A stretch of 64,000 bases of DNA from Gymnorhina tibicen (taxonomy: Eukaryota > Chordata > Aves > Passeriformes > Artamidae), in contig VXAZ01001116.1 of NCBI GenBank assembly GCA_013399875.1, positions 640,319 to 704,318 on the forward strand. The letters run 5' to 3'. Of this stretch, positions 49,701 through 64,000 are shown one piece after another. Numbering within the stretch: the stretch's first letter is position 1; every line of letters starts with the position of its first letter. The translations under genes and the position numbers were made by a program. Below the pieces are notes generated by a model, which did no database searches, was not told where the DNA came from, and worked only from the letters and a program-made list of their open reading frames with translations.

Positions 49701-52452
49701 GACTGCATATAAGTAACTTAAAGGTAAATTAAATTTATATATAATCTTCCATGATTTGATAGAAAATGCTAGCAACTATATTTTTAATAAGAGCTGTACC
49801 TATTACACATTATGAACACATATAAAACACTGCAAAATTGATGCTGGCAATTTGATTTAATGGCCCCTTTATGACTGTTATTTCTACTTTCCGAAGTTGT
49901 ATTTGAAATCCCAGAACATAGCACCTACTTTTAGAGAACTAATGAGGTGAAATTCTACTAAAATTTATTTAGAGTAATTATTGAGACAAACTAAGTAGGA
50001 AACCAAATATTGCCAGGAAAAAAAAAATACTCATTTATCTTTTTAGATAATAGAAAAGAGAAATAAACCATACGCATACATTAAAAGAAATCTAAATGTT
50101 TTTATGGTTTCATGGGAAATTGCATAATGTTGCACCAGAGATAGAGTTGGATGATGATTCAAACATTGTTTTGCAACCAGATGCAACCACTACACAGGCA
50201 AAAGAAATCCTTAATATAGGGATTATTTAATTCCTATTTCCTTTACAAAATTCTTTTTCACTTGATTGCATTTGGGATTGTCAAGTGTGAAAGGAAAGGA
50301 TGGCTAGAGCCAAGTGTGCCATCCCCTCCGTGGCCTCAGTCCCTTTCCCTGCACTATGGAGCAGACAGACAGATGTGCCTCAGACCCTGTAAGAGCTGCA
50401 GTGACCAGGCAAGGTGCTGTGCCACGTTAGCCTCTAATCCTCTTCCCAGATATTTAGGATGAAGGATACCTGCTGCTTTGGGACTCAGCCAAACTGACCA
50501 CAAATCCTCCCCCTCCAGCCTGCTATCAAAGCAGTAACTGCACTGCCTGGTGACATGAAAGCACAGGTCCAGCACACACTGCAGAGCCTGGATGACCTTG
50601 TTCAGCTGCCTTAGCGCTACTTTTCCCTTCTCTCTGCCCCTTGCTGTTGATATGATTGTGCACCAAATCAATAGGGCTCTAGCTCTGAGACAAATTCTCT
50701 TTTCTTTCTTGAGTACTGTTTCTCCTCTTGCAATGTACTCAGCAATATTCCCTATGCTGCTGCCACTTCTAACTTCCCCAGCTGTCTCCACCTGCTACAT
50801 GGAGTTGCAAATAATGAGCTCTATTTCTGGAGTGCTGTGTATCTTATTAATTACCTGTGTCTCAGAGTCAGAAAAAACATTTCTTTCCTGTTGGGCACAG
50901 CTGCAATTGAGAATACTAAGATTTCAAAATGTAATATTAAAGAGATAGTAGGAATAGGTCACCTACTGCAGGTTAAGAAATATTTGCTGCAGTTGCAGGC
51001 TAAGAGGCGTAAGTGGACCTGGATCTTTCAGTGGTACAGCTGAGTGCCTGTGCTGTTTCCTGGGCATGGAAAGCACGCGGCAGCAATGGCTGAGAGAGCA
51101 CAGAACAGTCCCTTTTGGACACTGGATGCCTTCCTCGTTCCTGTAACTTCAAAGACTGTGGATGAACTGAAACTTTGATAAGCACAAGATGGGGAAACAC
51201 TGGTTTATCTATGCCAAGTGTTAGGAGCATTGAAGTCTGCACTGGACACAGTCTGAAGGATTTAAGAGACACATTCTTGGCCAGTCATAAATCAGTGTCA
51301 CTCAAGAACTTCCACCTGCAATGTGAAAGTTTAGAGGAAAAAATCAACAGCCAAAAAACCCCACCCCAAGTATTTGCTGAAATACTGTATCATTGAACTT
51401 CCTAAATTCAATGCTAAATTTGATTTTTCCTTGTACATTCCTTTCTTGTGCATTACTTACATTATGCACCTAGAATTCCTTGAAATGAACATTAATTATT
51501 TCAATCAGTCTTATACAACTTAATTTTGACCTTTTTTTCACACACCATGACATCTCAATCAACAGACCACAGCATACAGAACTCGGAACAGTAGGAATCT
51601 AACTACAGAGAAAAACTGTTATTCAGAATTCTAACTAGACTTGTTGCATCTTAAAATGAATACTTTAAAAAAAATCTAAATCACTTAAAGGTTAATTTCT
51701 TCTTCTACCAGCTTAGATTCAGCACCTCAAGGACACAGTGATTCTCAAAAAGTATAGATTTTTTTATCCTTTGATTCAAATGTAGTATAAAAATATATAC
51801 TATATATATTCTTTGATTCAAATATACGTTGTAATTCTTCATTTCAACTGATCAATCCCCCATTAATCTTATGAAAACATAAAGAAGTATGCTATTCTTA
51901 TAATTAATTTCGTATTCCTAATAAGAACTTCATAGAAACACACCTTAACACCCTGAAAATGAAAGCTTATGGAAAGTTGATGGTTTTATCATTTCTCTTT
52001 CATGTTTTTCTTTTCATGACTACTGAAGAAGATTCCAGGACCCAGCATACTAAAGTAGCAATTAAAGTCCTGTTTCATCCAGTATGGATCTCTTACACAA
52101 GTCATTAGCAACCTTAATTGCTAATCATAAAATATGTGGTTCTAAAGGACTATGTCAGAGAAGCTGTGCTTAGCTTCAGCTCACTTAGTTGAAGAGAAAA
52201 TTTACATCTTCATTTCCAAGGGTATTGGTTAAAAAGTACATTAAAGGACCACATCTCAGCTGGTAGTACAGGTAGTCTTATTTCTTTGGTCTCAAATAAA
52301 AACCGAACCCACAAGTAATCTCCTTCCATAAAACAGGAATCAAATTTGCATGCTAGATCTTTTTCTCAACTAAACTTACTATCCACACATTATTATCTTA
52401 AGTTTATAAGACAAGGAGTTAAACTCAAAGCAAGCATTGCCAGAGAACCTAA

Positions 52453-52500
52453 AGGATTTAAGGTCCCTTCCATACCAAACCCTCCTATGATTCCATGGTA
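52453..52500 (+). mobile_element. Short CR1 3' end in the intron
   Basis: The segment reads GGATTTAAGGTCCCTTCC, then TACCAAACCCTCCTATGATT, which is the terminal CR1 wording in plus orientation. Less than 60 bases are recognisable; upstream parts are missing or too diverged. Confidence 0.7.
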
Positions 52501-55500
52501 CTCAAACAGTGATCTAAATTCATACTTAAATTGGACAGTCAAACAAAAACAGTGCTAGGTTCTTTCTCACACCTGAACTAGAGAAAACAGAACTTCCGTT
52601 TCACATATCTCATATGAAAACTGAGTATCTCAGGAAGTATCCAGGAAAGTTTCACAGTTGATAGAGCAGTTCCAATAGAGTTGAAAGTTCCAGCTGATAG
52701 AGCTCAGAACAGAACAGCCCTGAGCCACTCCGATTATAATTTTTGCCATATTTTTTAATGAAATATTGTTATATTGGTGCTATTTGGAGGTATGTGTACT
52801 TCTTATGTACCAAAATATAAATCATAACAAATAAATAATAAAAAGCCCAAGTATGCCATTTACCACTAGTTCCATCCAAAACACAACAAATAAAGGAGAA
52901 CAGATGCAAATATCCAGAGTATAAAAAAGTCATGAAGATCAGTTGTCATTCTATTAAAAGAAAATCCAAACAGAACTCATCCAAACATAGAATGTACTGT
53001 AGCAATTAAGGCTGCAGCAATTATGGCAGAATTTAATTTCTGATATGACTTACCAGTGAGTAAGTTACCACATTCTATCTATTTTTTCCTGTAGTCAAGC
53101 AAGATCAAAATATTTCTATAGCAGATTGCAAGAGAAAATTGACAATTCTGCCTCTCCACAAAGCCTATATGCTAACCACTCTTCTTGGTTTGGTTTTCCT
53201 GACCATAATTTGGCAATGCATTTTAAGTGGGACAATTTCTACAGCTACAAATTCACACATATTTCAGTCCCTTATCTACAATGATTTAGATTTTAACACT
53301 GTAGTATGAAGAGCTAAAAGCTCAGCCAAAAAAAAACAAAAAAAAAGGAAGAAAGAAAATCATAAAATACCAATTGAATATAATGAAGCAAAGGACAAAA
53401 GTGTATAAAAATTTTATATATTTCTAACTTAAAGTAATTATTATTATGTTTTGACAAGCACTGTAAATTGTTCTGAGTAAAATCTCATCTTGTTTTAGAG
53501 AAAACATGTATTAAGGATGGCTGATGCAAAATTGCCTGTTTTCTGTAATTTAAATAGTACTGTCTGAGATACGAAAGTTTTATATTCAATAAATATGTCA
53601 CAGTGCAGTGCCTACTTAAACTAGTGTATTTTTAGAAGTGAAACATGTAGTCCTAAACATAGTTCAAATGGAATATGGTCACTGTCCTAGGGGATATAGG
53701 ACTGAAAGAGGCTATTTCCATTACACTGCTCAATCACCACCATATGAAGCCATATTTTGGTGTTTTGTTCTGAATAACAAACAGTTGTGCCCCACTTGCC
53801 GTGTCAAAGCCCATAAAGCATGTGTGCACTTCTAAGAGACTTAAGGACAACAGTACAGAGAACCAACAACTTGACAGTGGAAGAGAACTTCATGGAGATA
53901 TCACAGTTAAAGGAAACAACCTGCCCCATCTGATAACTGAAAATTTCCCAGTTAACCTGAGAAGCCTCACAAAAATCAATAAGAAGTAATCTGAAAATCC
54001 CTTCATCTCTGAGGAAAATGCCACTGTTCAAATTAAGAAATCAATTAAGCTTCCTTGGTGAGCACAGCATGCAGGAACAAGAACACAAGACAGGGGATCA
54101 CCCAAGCTGCATAGGTTTTCCCAGTGTACAAAAACAACTACATCCCCACAAATTACTATCCATTCCTTTATACCTTAAGAGAAAAATACATGATATAGAA
54201 TGCTTCAGTCAGAGAGAAATTCCAAAAGTGCATCCCTAGACTGAAGCATCAATTCAAAGTAGCACAATGTAATCCAATTGTACACTATAAGCTGAAGAAT
54301 AAAAATATCCTAAAACAATAAATACTACATGAGAAACATGACTAACAACTGAGACTGTGCTCAAGACACCTTCAGTTTGTTTGGGGACAACAAAAAACCT
54401 GAACCAGGATTCATCTTCCTGGATCACACAATAACATAAATTTATCAAGCTTTGTTAGAAAATATATGCTGCTCTTTATGTCCTGATATTTCACATACAA
54501 GATGCTTCACTTTATCTAATGGTTTATAAATCAAAGTGAAAAAATTTATATATTTCTGATCTTTCACCAAAATTACATTATGACTTAAATCTTTACCCCC
54601 ACTATAAAGCAATCCAAAAGCATTCTAGAAGATAATCATATTCGCTCTCAAACTTTGCTTCACAAGGTTAAACAAGCAACATTCTTTTAATAAAGAATGC
54701 TAAGGTCAGTTCTTCATTTCCCAGGCTACTGTTGTTAAACACAATCCTAAAGAAATTACATAAAACTCAAATACATAATTCTCATGCAAGTCCCACAGAA
54801 ATGCAATTTTTCAAAACAAAGAATATATTACTGGAACCACAGAAAAATAGTAACTCTAAATGGAGTACGTGGAAGCCCTAAGGTACATACAAATATCCTA
54901 AGACCCTGGACTTCTAAGACAATTAAAGTATTATCACACTTACTTTATATTTTCTTACACATTGCTATACTGATAAAAATAGGTATCTACAACTCAACTT
55001 TGGCCAGCCAGAATTTGAGATCAAATTTCTATATGAGACAATAAATGCCGCAACTTTCATGAAAAATATGTGTTTGTAAACCAACAGCTGAATGCAGGGT
55101 CTATTCTTTACTTATCTACAAAAGAACAGCCTCCAGACACAAACATGAGAGAACTGAATGTCTTTTCAGTACAGTGAGTGACAATGGGCTGGGTTAATCT
55201 TTATTGACTGCTCATTTTTAAGATTTCCAAGATTTAAGTCCTAAAAGCTCTTAGGCCATAGGTACCTCTTCTTGGTAGTCCTGGTCCACATACATAAGGA
55301 AATAAACAAGTTCACACTCAAACTTTAAAAGAATCTGCACATTGAAAGCAGTCGCCTCTGTCATGGTATCAATACCCAAAGAGCAGTTTGGCAAAGGAAC
55401 ACTCTGACAATTGCACAGCAGCTCCAGAATGGTCATCAAAGATCAAATAGGTCAAAGTCCTTAATTTCCCACTATGTAAGGAGAAATATTACTAAAACCA

Positions 55501-58500
55501 GAGAGAATCAATATGGAGAAAAAAATACTGTTTTCATAATAATTACTTCAGCATGTGACAACTAGTATTACATAAACTAAATATGAGTAATATTTTGCTG
55601 TATTTCTCCCAGGTGTTGGGTTCTTACACCCATTTGGTTTTGTAAAAATTTAAATTACATTAAGAAGAAGGCTGTGGCCTTCAGAGATTCAAAGGAAAGC
55701 CTCAAAAAATCTATCTGAAATGGTTATCCAAAGAATCAAAACCACACATAAATCAAATAGGTTTTAAGGACAACATTATACCCAAATTCGTTTTCTTTGG
55801 ATAACTGGACTTGTGACAACATTTTTTCTTTTACAAAACTATACCTTGTGAATAAAATGTCATTTTGTTTAAACAAATAAACATGACCAAAAAGTCTTTC
55901 AGGGTCTGGCAAAAAACATACTAACAGTTCTGATGGATGAAATTTCAGTGATACATTGAGTGGTATAATGTAAGTGTTTGATGGGCTGGTCACCTACAGT
56001 GACGCATCTCTCATCTGTTCCTTAGCAGGCAGAGGAGAGGAGGAATTCCTGTATTTATCACAATAATCTCCTAGAAAGGAAACCATAGCACAGCTTGGGA
56101 GATGTGACCTTTTCTCACAGAAGAGAATAAAGATGTCAACTACATGAAATAGAACTTTCTGAGGTACATTACTGCTGGCAATTTTGGGTTGCTTTAATAG
56201 GCTTGCCTGTGAGCTGGCACTGCCATAACAGTTCTGTGCCATGCTCTGTCATCTTTACTCAGGGGTGGCAATATTAAAGAAAGGATGTGGGAGAGAACAA
56301 CAGCTATTGAGGATTTCAGATGCCCCTGTTTAACCTGCTGACCTATGGGGATCAGCACCTGAAACTAAGCAAGATGTGTGAGAATTGCGAGGTAAAAAAA
56401 TTAACACAAAGCTTTAGTGAATCAGCTGCCAAGGACTGGATGGAATCGTTATGATTCATTCAGCTAACAGCAAGCAAATGCTACTGTGAAGAAAACAAAT
56501 TAAGATGGAATAAATGAGAGCTCTTAATATATTTGAAAAGGAATATCTATGCAAAAAACACTACAGAGAGCAAACAAGTTGTGCAAAGATTTTACTCTTT
56601 ATGGCAGCTGAAAGATCTAACCAGGAGGCCACGATAGTAATAGTAAATCTGCCATAATGACATTTCTGGGAAAAAATCTAGTTCTGATTTGTTTGCAAGG
56701 ATGACAAAACAATAGGCATTTCAGTTCCTGTTATTTTTACTGTCTTGCAGTTGCAAAGAGACAATTTTGTTGTAACACAGCAAAATCTACATGCACTAGC
56801 ATTTAGGAAACTATAGGAGAGAATAGAAAATTGAAAGAAAGAAAATTAATCCTCCTCCATCTGCTTGTCTCAAAGAAAGGCATATGTCACTTCATCCTAT
56901 TACTCAGCTCATACTCCAAAAGCTTCTGGTTTCTCTTTGTTCTCTTATCAGTAGTTTTGATTGAGTTTGGTTGTCAAGCATACAGGCTCCTGTGATTTTA
57001 GTCTTCTCCAGGGTTACACACTGATAAGGCCAATAATTGACATTGTTATGCAGCAGGTTCTGCTGAACAAATAAACATGGAAAGAAAACAGTTTTCTTTG
57101 TAGAGAGATGTCTCCAGTGACAGCTGTGAATTACTAACTAAATGGAAGTCCTGCCAGTGCATTTAGTTTAGCAGGTCACTTAAATTGCTCAGGCTGAACA
57201 GGAGTTCTTCCTTTGTTCAAGAAAAATTCTTTTTATATTTAAATGGAGAAAATGCAGAGATCCCTTTGTGGTATTTACTGAAAATAAATAAAAACACTGG
57301 TTGGTGAGAGAAATGTATCTTACAGGAATCAGAAAGTGGTTTTTCTAGAAATGTACAGGACAGTAAAATCAGATTTTCATTGTGTGGAAGATTTGATTTA
57401 AAACTTGGACAGTAACAGCAGCATTGTGAAGTAGAAGCCATAAAGCAACGCTTACTGGAAATCCCTTCAGATGATACACAACTAGCATCACATCTTTCCT
57501 ATAGCAGGAGTCAAACACAACTCTTGCCAACATGTGCAGGTGAAGGGGACCCCAGTTCCGTAATGTGTTCCTACCAGCTCCAAAACACACTGCCCAATCC
57601 CTAAGGAGTTTAGTCCCAGCATCCTTAGAGGTGTCGAGGTCTGAACAGAAAATATATATGTGTTTCTTTTTACTTCATACAGCCCTCCAGGAGGAGGAAG
57701 GACACAACTTAGGGGCAGAACAAAATCAACTTGCATCTAAAGTTCAATAATGTTACTCGATATGGTGACAAAAATTAAAAACAGTAAGGAAAAAAAACAG
57801 TGATTACTCAACAACTACTGAACCTTTTTTTAAACAAAATAGTGCTTTTCCTCTGCAACTACAGAACTAGGCTTTACAGAGAGTCACAATTTTAGACATA
57901 TTTTACTACTGCAATGTGGTTCTAACACTCTGCTCTAAGTTGGTAAAGGTAACTAAAAGTTACTACATACCAAAATGTTTAGAAGGTTTTTGTTTGTAGA
58001 CAAAAACATTATATATGTTTTAGAAATGGTGACTGACATTTCAAAATTATACTCAAAGGCCAGTTCATTATCTAACTGTTTGAACAACTGTGAGGGCTTC
58101 AGATATTTTTTCTACCTACACATGATAACAACAATGTATGTCAGTGGGAGTATTACTTGACAGGTACAGAACGTAAATTTGGGGCTGTTTCCTAGTCATA
58201 GATGATACTACTAGAGAAGATCATTACTTACTTACAAGGTCTGACCTCTTGTGTGGACAATAGGAACTAAACCTAAACCTATTTTGGGGTTTGTTTTAAA
58301 TTTCAGAAAAAACACCAATTTGAAATCTTTAAGAGCTGCAGAAATTCATTGTTTGATAGTGTACGGGATTTTTTCCATATCAAATTTCTCATATATTAAT
58401 CAATTCAGCTATTGGTTTTCTTTTTGACACATTAAGCATGTCAAATACTTCAGTCATGCTCTCCGAGCTCTATGTCTTTGACTTAAAACATCAGAACTGG

Positions 58501-61500
58501 ATGCAATACTGACAAAGAAAGAAAGCCACCGGAAGGGAAAACACGCTCTTAGGTTCATTAATTCAAGGACCCAGTCATTCCCACGTGCCACAGCATCATT
58601 CAGGGAGCTCATTAGGAAAGCTGCTGGCATTGCCCACCCCATAGGTCTTTTTGGAGCCACACATCACAGGGTACAGTCTCACACTCCAGAGGTATGACCT
58701 ACTCTAATTTTCCTTTACTTGCAAAATTTTTTCATTTGACTATACCAAAATACAGCTTGCCTGAAGAGTTCAACTGAACAAGTGATTCAAGATTTGTTTA
58801 TGTAACTGCTCTGTTCTCACTTTGTCAGAATGGTAAATCTCTGTCATCCACAGATTTTTATTATCAGCTATTTTGTTGGTGGAAATGCTGAATAGCCTTG
58901 TACTGACTCCCACAGACACTCACTAGACAAGCCTCCTCTTGAAGATGATTAACAAAAAAAGGGGTTTTTTTAGTCTTCCTGGTAGGATGTTGTATTTCAT
59001 TTTTGTTGATACTGTTAAATGCTATTTAAATGTACAGAAAAAATAGACCACAGTATGAAATTATTATATTGCACATTTGCATCTTCCAGTGTAGACTCAT
59101 CTTTCAGAATTAAAGACAGAAATGAAGCTGTTAAGAATGACGTGGGGGAAAAAATGTTTCATTTTTTCTTCTTAGCTGATAGTAAGAAAATTGGCTAAGT
59201 AAATACTAATAAATAATGATTATTAGAGAGATAATAAGTAAACATGATAGAATTTAATACTTGTAATAAAACTATACCTTTATGATCTTCCTGAACATAT
59301 TATTTTCTTCCCACAATGTCTTCTGAGACAGATAAACAAGAATTGTCACAGATACAGGAAGCACTTAACATGTTAAAAGATTTCCATTAAGGAAAATGAA
59401 CATAAAGGTTTTTTTGCAGACAATATTAGTAACTCATTACTATTGTTAGCTGGAGACACCGTGGTCACTGGAAAAGCAGTCTCATTACAATATTATCATC
59501 TCATATGTTGGAGTTTCTCACTGACGGTCTTCTCGAAAATGAGGAAAAGCTTTGGACAACCTACTGATAAAGAGAACAAGCCCATCAATAGGAAGAGTTC
59601 TGATACACATGTAGATATATTAACAAAAATTGATTGAGTATTCAAAACCTGCATGGAGGCAAAAATAAATATCCAAGACTATCCAAATAGCTAAAAATAT
59701 CCAAAATAATTTTAATTCCTTTCTGAAAAGTGAACATAAACAGAGGTAATAAAATGGCAAATTATTTCATTACAGTTCCACATTCATGACCTAGAGTGTA
59801 TCGCTTCTTGTTGAGTGATCATGTTGCCACAAGGAAAATGGTAACACACTCAGCAAGACCAAAATAGGACTGAAGCATGAAATAGCATCCTTACGGCCCC
59901 AGCAAAGCACAAAGTAGGCCTACTTATGGTGACTGGAACCATTCCAAGCCTAAAGCTACCTCAATTTATTTTCTAATGTTGTGTTGAGATAGCAAAGTTG
60001 CAGTAGGGATTTGGAAAGCCACAACAGTCCACTGCTGATTCATGCAGTTAAATCATGCTGTTACTACATTATATTTATGCTGTTATCACGCTACTTTATG
60101 ATGGGAGACTTCATTATGGTCAGAGCCAGAGCAGATGATGAACTACATGTCAAGAAGAAACAACAGTTGCTCGCCTGCATTTAAAAATATAGCCTAAATA
60201 GCAGGTGAAATTAATTCTAGTGATAAAGAACCATTACAAGTTTCAGATATAGTCACACAGAACCCTATTTCAATGATTATACAAACACACAGCCCTGTTT
60301 TGCCAAATGAAAGATTTAGGTGTTAATTACATGAGAACAGTTTATTTACATTGAGACTATAACAAGAGTTTTTATTTTTCTTTGATCCAAAGAGTCGTTA
60401 TTTAGCTGTGTGTGTTCTTTGTATCTTCAGGAATACTGTGGTTTGGATTTTTCCAGGGTTTCTTATAGTGCATCTTCAGCAATTCTATTTGCCAACTATA
60501 ACCAAATAATTTGAATAAAATTCCTGGGAACCTGAATAGCAAGAAAAGCCCCTGGTTTACTGACAAGATTTTATCTGAAAAGCCAGATTTGGCAAGCACT
60601 AAAGAATTGATCACCTGCAACCTCCAATGAAAAATTCACCTTTTAATTTCTAACTTTGATCAAATCGTCAAATTAGTTCAATCATTCCATTGGAGTATAA
60701 TTTTGGATACTGAGCTTGTTTTGCTGAATACCTGGACTTTGGTTGCTCTGAAATAAACTGGGATATTTTTTCAATTTTGTGACATTCATTTTATTACTTA
60801 ATATATTTTTACGTATTTTCATCTTTCTGTAAGTAAAATCTGTATTTATTCTGATTCTCTCCCTATTAAGACTTTAGAAATGGGCATTATATAAAATAAA
60901 TGTTAAACCACCTTCCAATTTCATGTTTCCAGCATTAGTCATTTTGTTTTGGTCAACTTTCTCAATTCTGTTGATATTCACCACAGCAATTTTAGCTGAA
61001 TTAGCTTCAGCATAATTTGTTGATACACTGACAGTCTGACATTGCTTTTCTACAGCAAATGTCCATTATTATGTAGATGTTTTTATCCTAAGGCTCAAAT
61101 TTTTACGACAGGAAACTTTACTGAAGTTAAAATATGATAATTCTGCAATTAAGATGAACTTAATGTTTCCTCTGAGAAAGAAGTAATTATGATAAAACCA
61201 TTCAAGATACAGCATGACTGTAATGTAGCAAAAATGAAAACTGGACTGACAAGAACATCCCATGGAATTTAGAAGAATCAAAAATCCCCTCCAGTGCCAA
61301 GAAGTGTACTATTCTGTCAGGTGAAAATTCAAACATCATGGAAACCTACACATTATGTGCTGTTCCAATGCACAAATCATAGTTGGAATGTATATAAATG
61401 AACCCACTAAAAAGCACAGTTGTGGGGTTTTTATCAGATAGCAGAGACAGCCTTTTCTGGTTTGGATGGTTTTGGCTGGGCTTGTTGGGGCTTCTTTCTT

Positions 61501-64000
61501 TGCTTGCTTGGTTTTTTTAACATTAAGGGAGATTCAAAGCCTTTGAGGTTTTGCCAGACTGAAAATTTCTGGTGGTAATTTTATTTTCTATTGGTAGAAG
61601 GTCTTATCAGATTTTACTACTTACTTAAGATCAGCTAAGAACAGCATGTCCAGAATGAAACAGCACTTTTTAAAAACACAGATGATACCAGAATATAGAT
61701 GCAAAAACCTCCGCTCAGCTTTTCCATCTGATTTTCTGTCAAGATTTTATGCAGTATTAACAATGATATGTGTAAGTCTTAACTATAAAACAGAAAGACT
61801 AAAACCTTTGCATCTTGGTAAAATGCTCTGGAAATTATATTTGAATTGCTCTGCATATTTGCAAAACATTTGTTGTTATGAAGCTTATTTACTGAACTTA
61901 TATTCTATTGATTCTCAATGTGCCCAAGTGAATGTGCTTTAAAAAGAGGTATGATTGTATTTATGTAGCAGCAGCGTGCCTCTGGATCCCTGAGATCCTA
62001 CTCAAAATTTTCAAAATGCTATGCCTTTTTTTTTTTGCTCTGTGATCAATTTAACTCTTCAACAGCAGCATTTGCTAAAAATGGTGAGTTCAATTTGTCA
62101 AATAACTCAACCGAAGCCAAAATCAAACTGTTATTCTGGTTCACTTAAAGCCATCCAAAGACCTAGAGGGTTATCAAGAAACTACTTTATGGATAAGAGA
62201 ACAATAATCAATCTCTATTTTTGTATCCTTCCCAAAGGCTTATTAGCCCAGAAATATTCATAACATGTTGCATTCTATGTGAATACTTTTAACCTTATTC
62301 TTTTTTCTAGAACAAGCAAAATAGAATTCTGTTTCAATTATGACATTCTCAATGTGACTTTTAGATGTAATCATAACTACTTAACTTAAAATTTATTAGA
62401 AAATTGTGCCAAAGCCACAAAGGTTTAGCAAAAGTTATTTCTGTAAACTTACCGAAAAAAGACCAGATCTGTTAGAGACTGTAGAGTCCACTGTCCCTAA
62501 ACAGGTGTTTTTTCCTTTTCATATGTAATTGTCTTTTAAAGAGTTGGAGGAGAAAAAAGGTTTCCTACCAATTTCATTTTAACCTACAGATTTATGAATT
62601 CTAGTATAGTATTATATTTTCATAAATTTGAATTCATTGGGCTCTTTGCACATTAGTAGCATTAATGATGTGTGTCTTTCTGAACACTATAGATTTGCTA
62701 CAGCTTTTCATCCTCTGTCTTCTGCACTTGAATATAACACAGCTGTGGTTCCCCTGTATCACAGAAAAAAATGGTACTAGGGTTTTGGGCAGTTTGTTTG
62801 GGTTGTTTTTTTTTTCCTAAAAACCCTATCTTCACCCTGTGCAATATTCTGATACTGTGAAGAAACATAAAAACCATATGGGTACCATCAGTAGTAAGAC
62901 TACATCTAAAGGTCTGTTTAAAAAAAACCCAACCAACAATAAAATATACAACCCGCATTATAAACAGCATTGTAAAATCATTTTCTGATCTTGCAATGTC
63001 CAAGTACTGTTCAAGTACTTGCACACTAAAATCCACAGCAGAAAAATCCAAACCACAGTATTCCTGAAGATACAAAGAACACACACAGCTAAATAACGAC
63101 TCTTTGGNATTAATTTCATCTGATATATATTTTCTTTATATTTTTTAATGCAGGCAAGCAAGTGTGAAACTCCAAGTATTGCCCTTCAGCTCACGAAAAA
63201 GTTGTTATCCATCATTAAATATCTTATGCATGAATGCTTTATGACCCCAACAGAATATTTGGATCCAAAAACTAGTTTCTGTAACACTGTTTATAAAGAA
63301 ACCTCCTTTAAAATAGCAATGATTATGCTACGTTCAGTCCAAGCCAGTCTCATTCACTCCAAAAGCTGCATTTGCTATTCATTTTTGTTGATACATCTGG
63401 GCCTGTTTATTAGGTGGCAGTTAATTCTGCAAGGACAACCTTCAAGAAAAACAATCACATAAGGGACATAAAGCCATATTAAACATTTTCCTGCAATTAA
63501 AACAACAACATTAACAAAAACAATAGAGAAAAAAGCACTTAATCTAGCACAAATTTCACTAAGCAATTTCCATTAAAAATTTGAGAGTTAATTCCTGGGG
63601 AAAAGAGGAAAAGCTGGCCAATTACACTATAAGGTTAATGGGATTAATCTAATCACATTCAAAATATGCAAGGGAGTAAAATGAAGTAAAGATTTTGGTA
63701 AACTGCAGAACTTTGCAGATATGCAACACTAGGTAGTCAGCTTTACAAGATTAAAGAGTTAGGATCCTAGAGTTTTATGGTAGCCAGAGTTCTACATAGA
63801 AATTTTCTTTCGTGGGAAAAGTTGTTATGCCATTGTTACTGGAATGATCTCTGAAGTTCTACATCCAGGAAAGCCTCCATGTCCTTTTTTTTAATCCTTT
63901 ATATTTCCTTCAAGAAACTCTGATACTGAAGAGACTTGCAGATAGTCAGGGACCAAGTGATATGTTGGTAATACTCTTTTTTAGGTTGCTCTGCTAATTA

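Larger units (their letters stand above)
44104..64000 (-). other. TBC1D22A: Intron (upstream of the last exon) of the TBC1D22A-like gene
   Basis: The minus-strand splice acceptor at 44104-44110 places this stretch inside the gene. I looked for the preceding TBC-domain exon, expected to encode a WDTYQSEPDGFSHFHLY-like stretch, and did not see it, so the intron probably extends beyond the window. The content is AT-rich with poly-A runs (for example 46743-46760), one short CR1 piece, a GC-richer island at about 50280-50790 and no convincing nested gene. An isolated N is present at 63108. Confidence 0.65.

Noticed and set aside
62698..63084. 128-codon minus frame near the right edge
   Set aside because: No family resemblance, contains poly-T-derived lysine and phenylalanine runs, and overlaps other open registers.
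1..64000. CRISPR arrays, operons, riboswitches, rho-independent terminators or prophage
   Set aside because: No regularly spaced repeats or compact gene clusters; the window is vertebrate nuclear DNA.

Overview
The window looks like AT-rich nuclear DNA from a bird, most likely a songbird. The evidence is five CR1 (chicken repeat 1) LINE fragments with their typical 3' ends, a tRNA-Ile-headed SINE that resembles the zebra finch family TguSINE1, and endogenous retrovirus LTR-like sequence. There is no operon-like layout and almost no long open reading frames. The sequence is a draft assembly: it has a 100-N scaffold gap (26705-26804), single Ns at contig joins (3113, 4759) and an isolated N (63108).

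Only one protein-coding exon could be identified with confidence. It is the last coding exon of a TBC1D22-type Rab GTPase-activating protein, on the minus strand at 43975-44103. Its 42 residues match the C-terminus that I recall for TBC1D22A, and it has a clean splice acceptor. Everything to its right (44104-64000) is therefore read as the last intron (or introns) of that gene, running upstream on the minus strand. The AT-rich stretch to its left is read as 3' UTR and then intergenic DNA. In mammals TBC1D22A is followed by a large gene-poor interval before TAFA5, which fits the roughly 41 kb without recognisable exons on the left side of this window.

Layout: 1-2779, no recognisable feature. 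2780-6488, a near-identical triplication that is almost certainly an assembly artefact of contig overlap and unmerged haplotypes; it carries a candidate LTR. 7080-7625, a minus-strand CR1 with a (CTTTC)17 array inside it. 18140-18640, a plus-strand CR1. 21803-22108, a minus-strand CR1. 26227-27238, a 55-bp perfect inverted duplication bracketing a betaretrovirus-like LTR, a primer-binding-site stem-loop and the 100-N gap. 36813-37341, a minus-strand CR1 that still encodes the C-terminal end of its ORF2 protein, followed immediately by a plus-strand tRNA-Ile SINE. 40334-40361, a (TA)14 microsatellite. 41548-41580, an AT-only perfect hairpin. 43975-44103, the TBC1D22A-like exon. 52453-52500, a short CR1 3' end inside the intron.

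I found no convincing new biological system. The points most worth checking are the retroviral leader stem-loop with its inverted duplication, the duplicated contigs, and a few unexplained GC-rich islands and exon-like segments.
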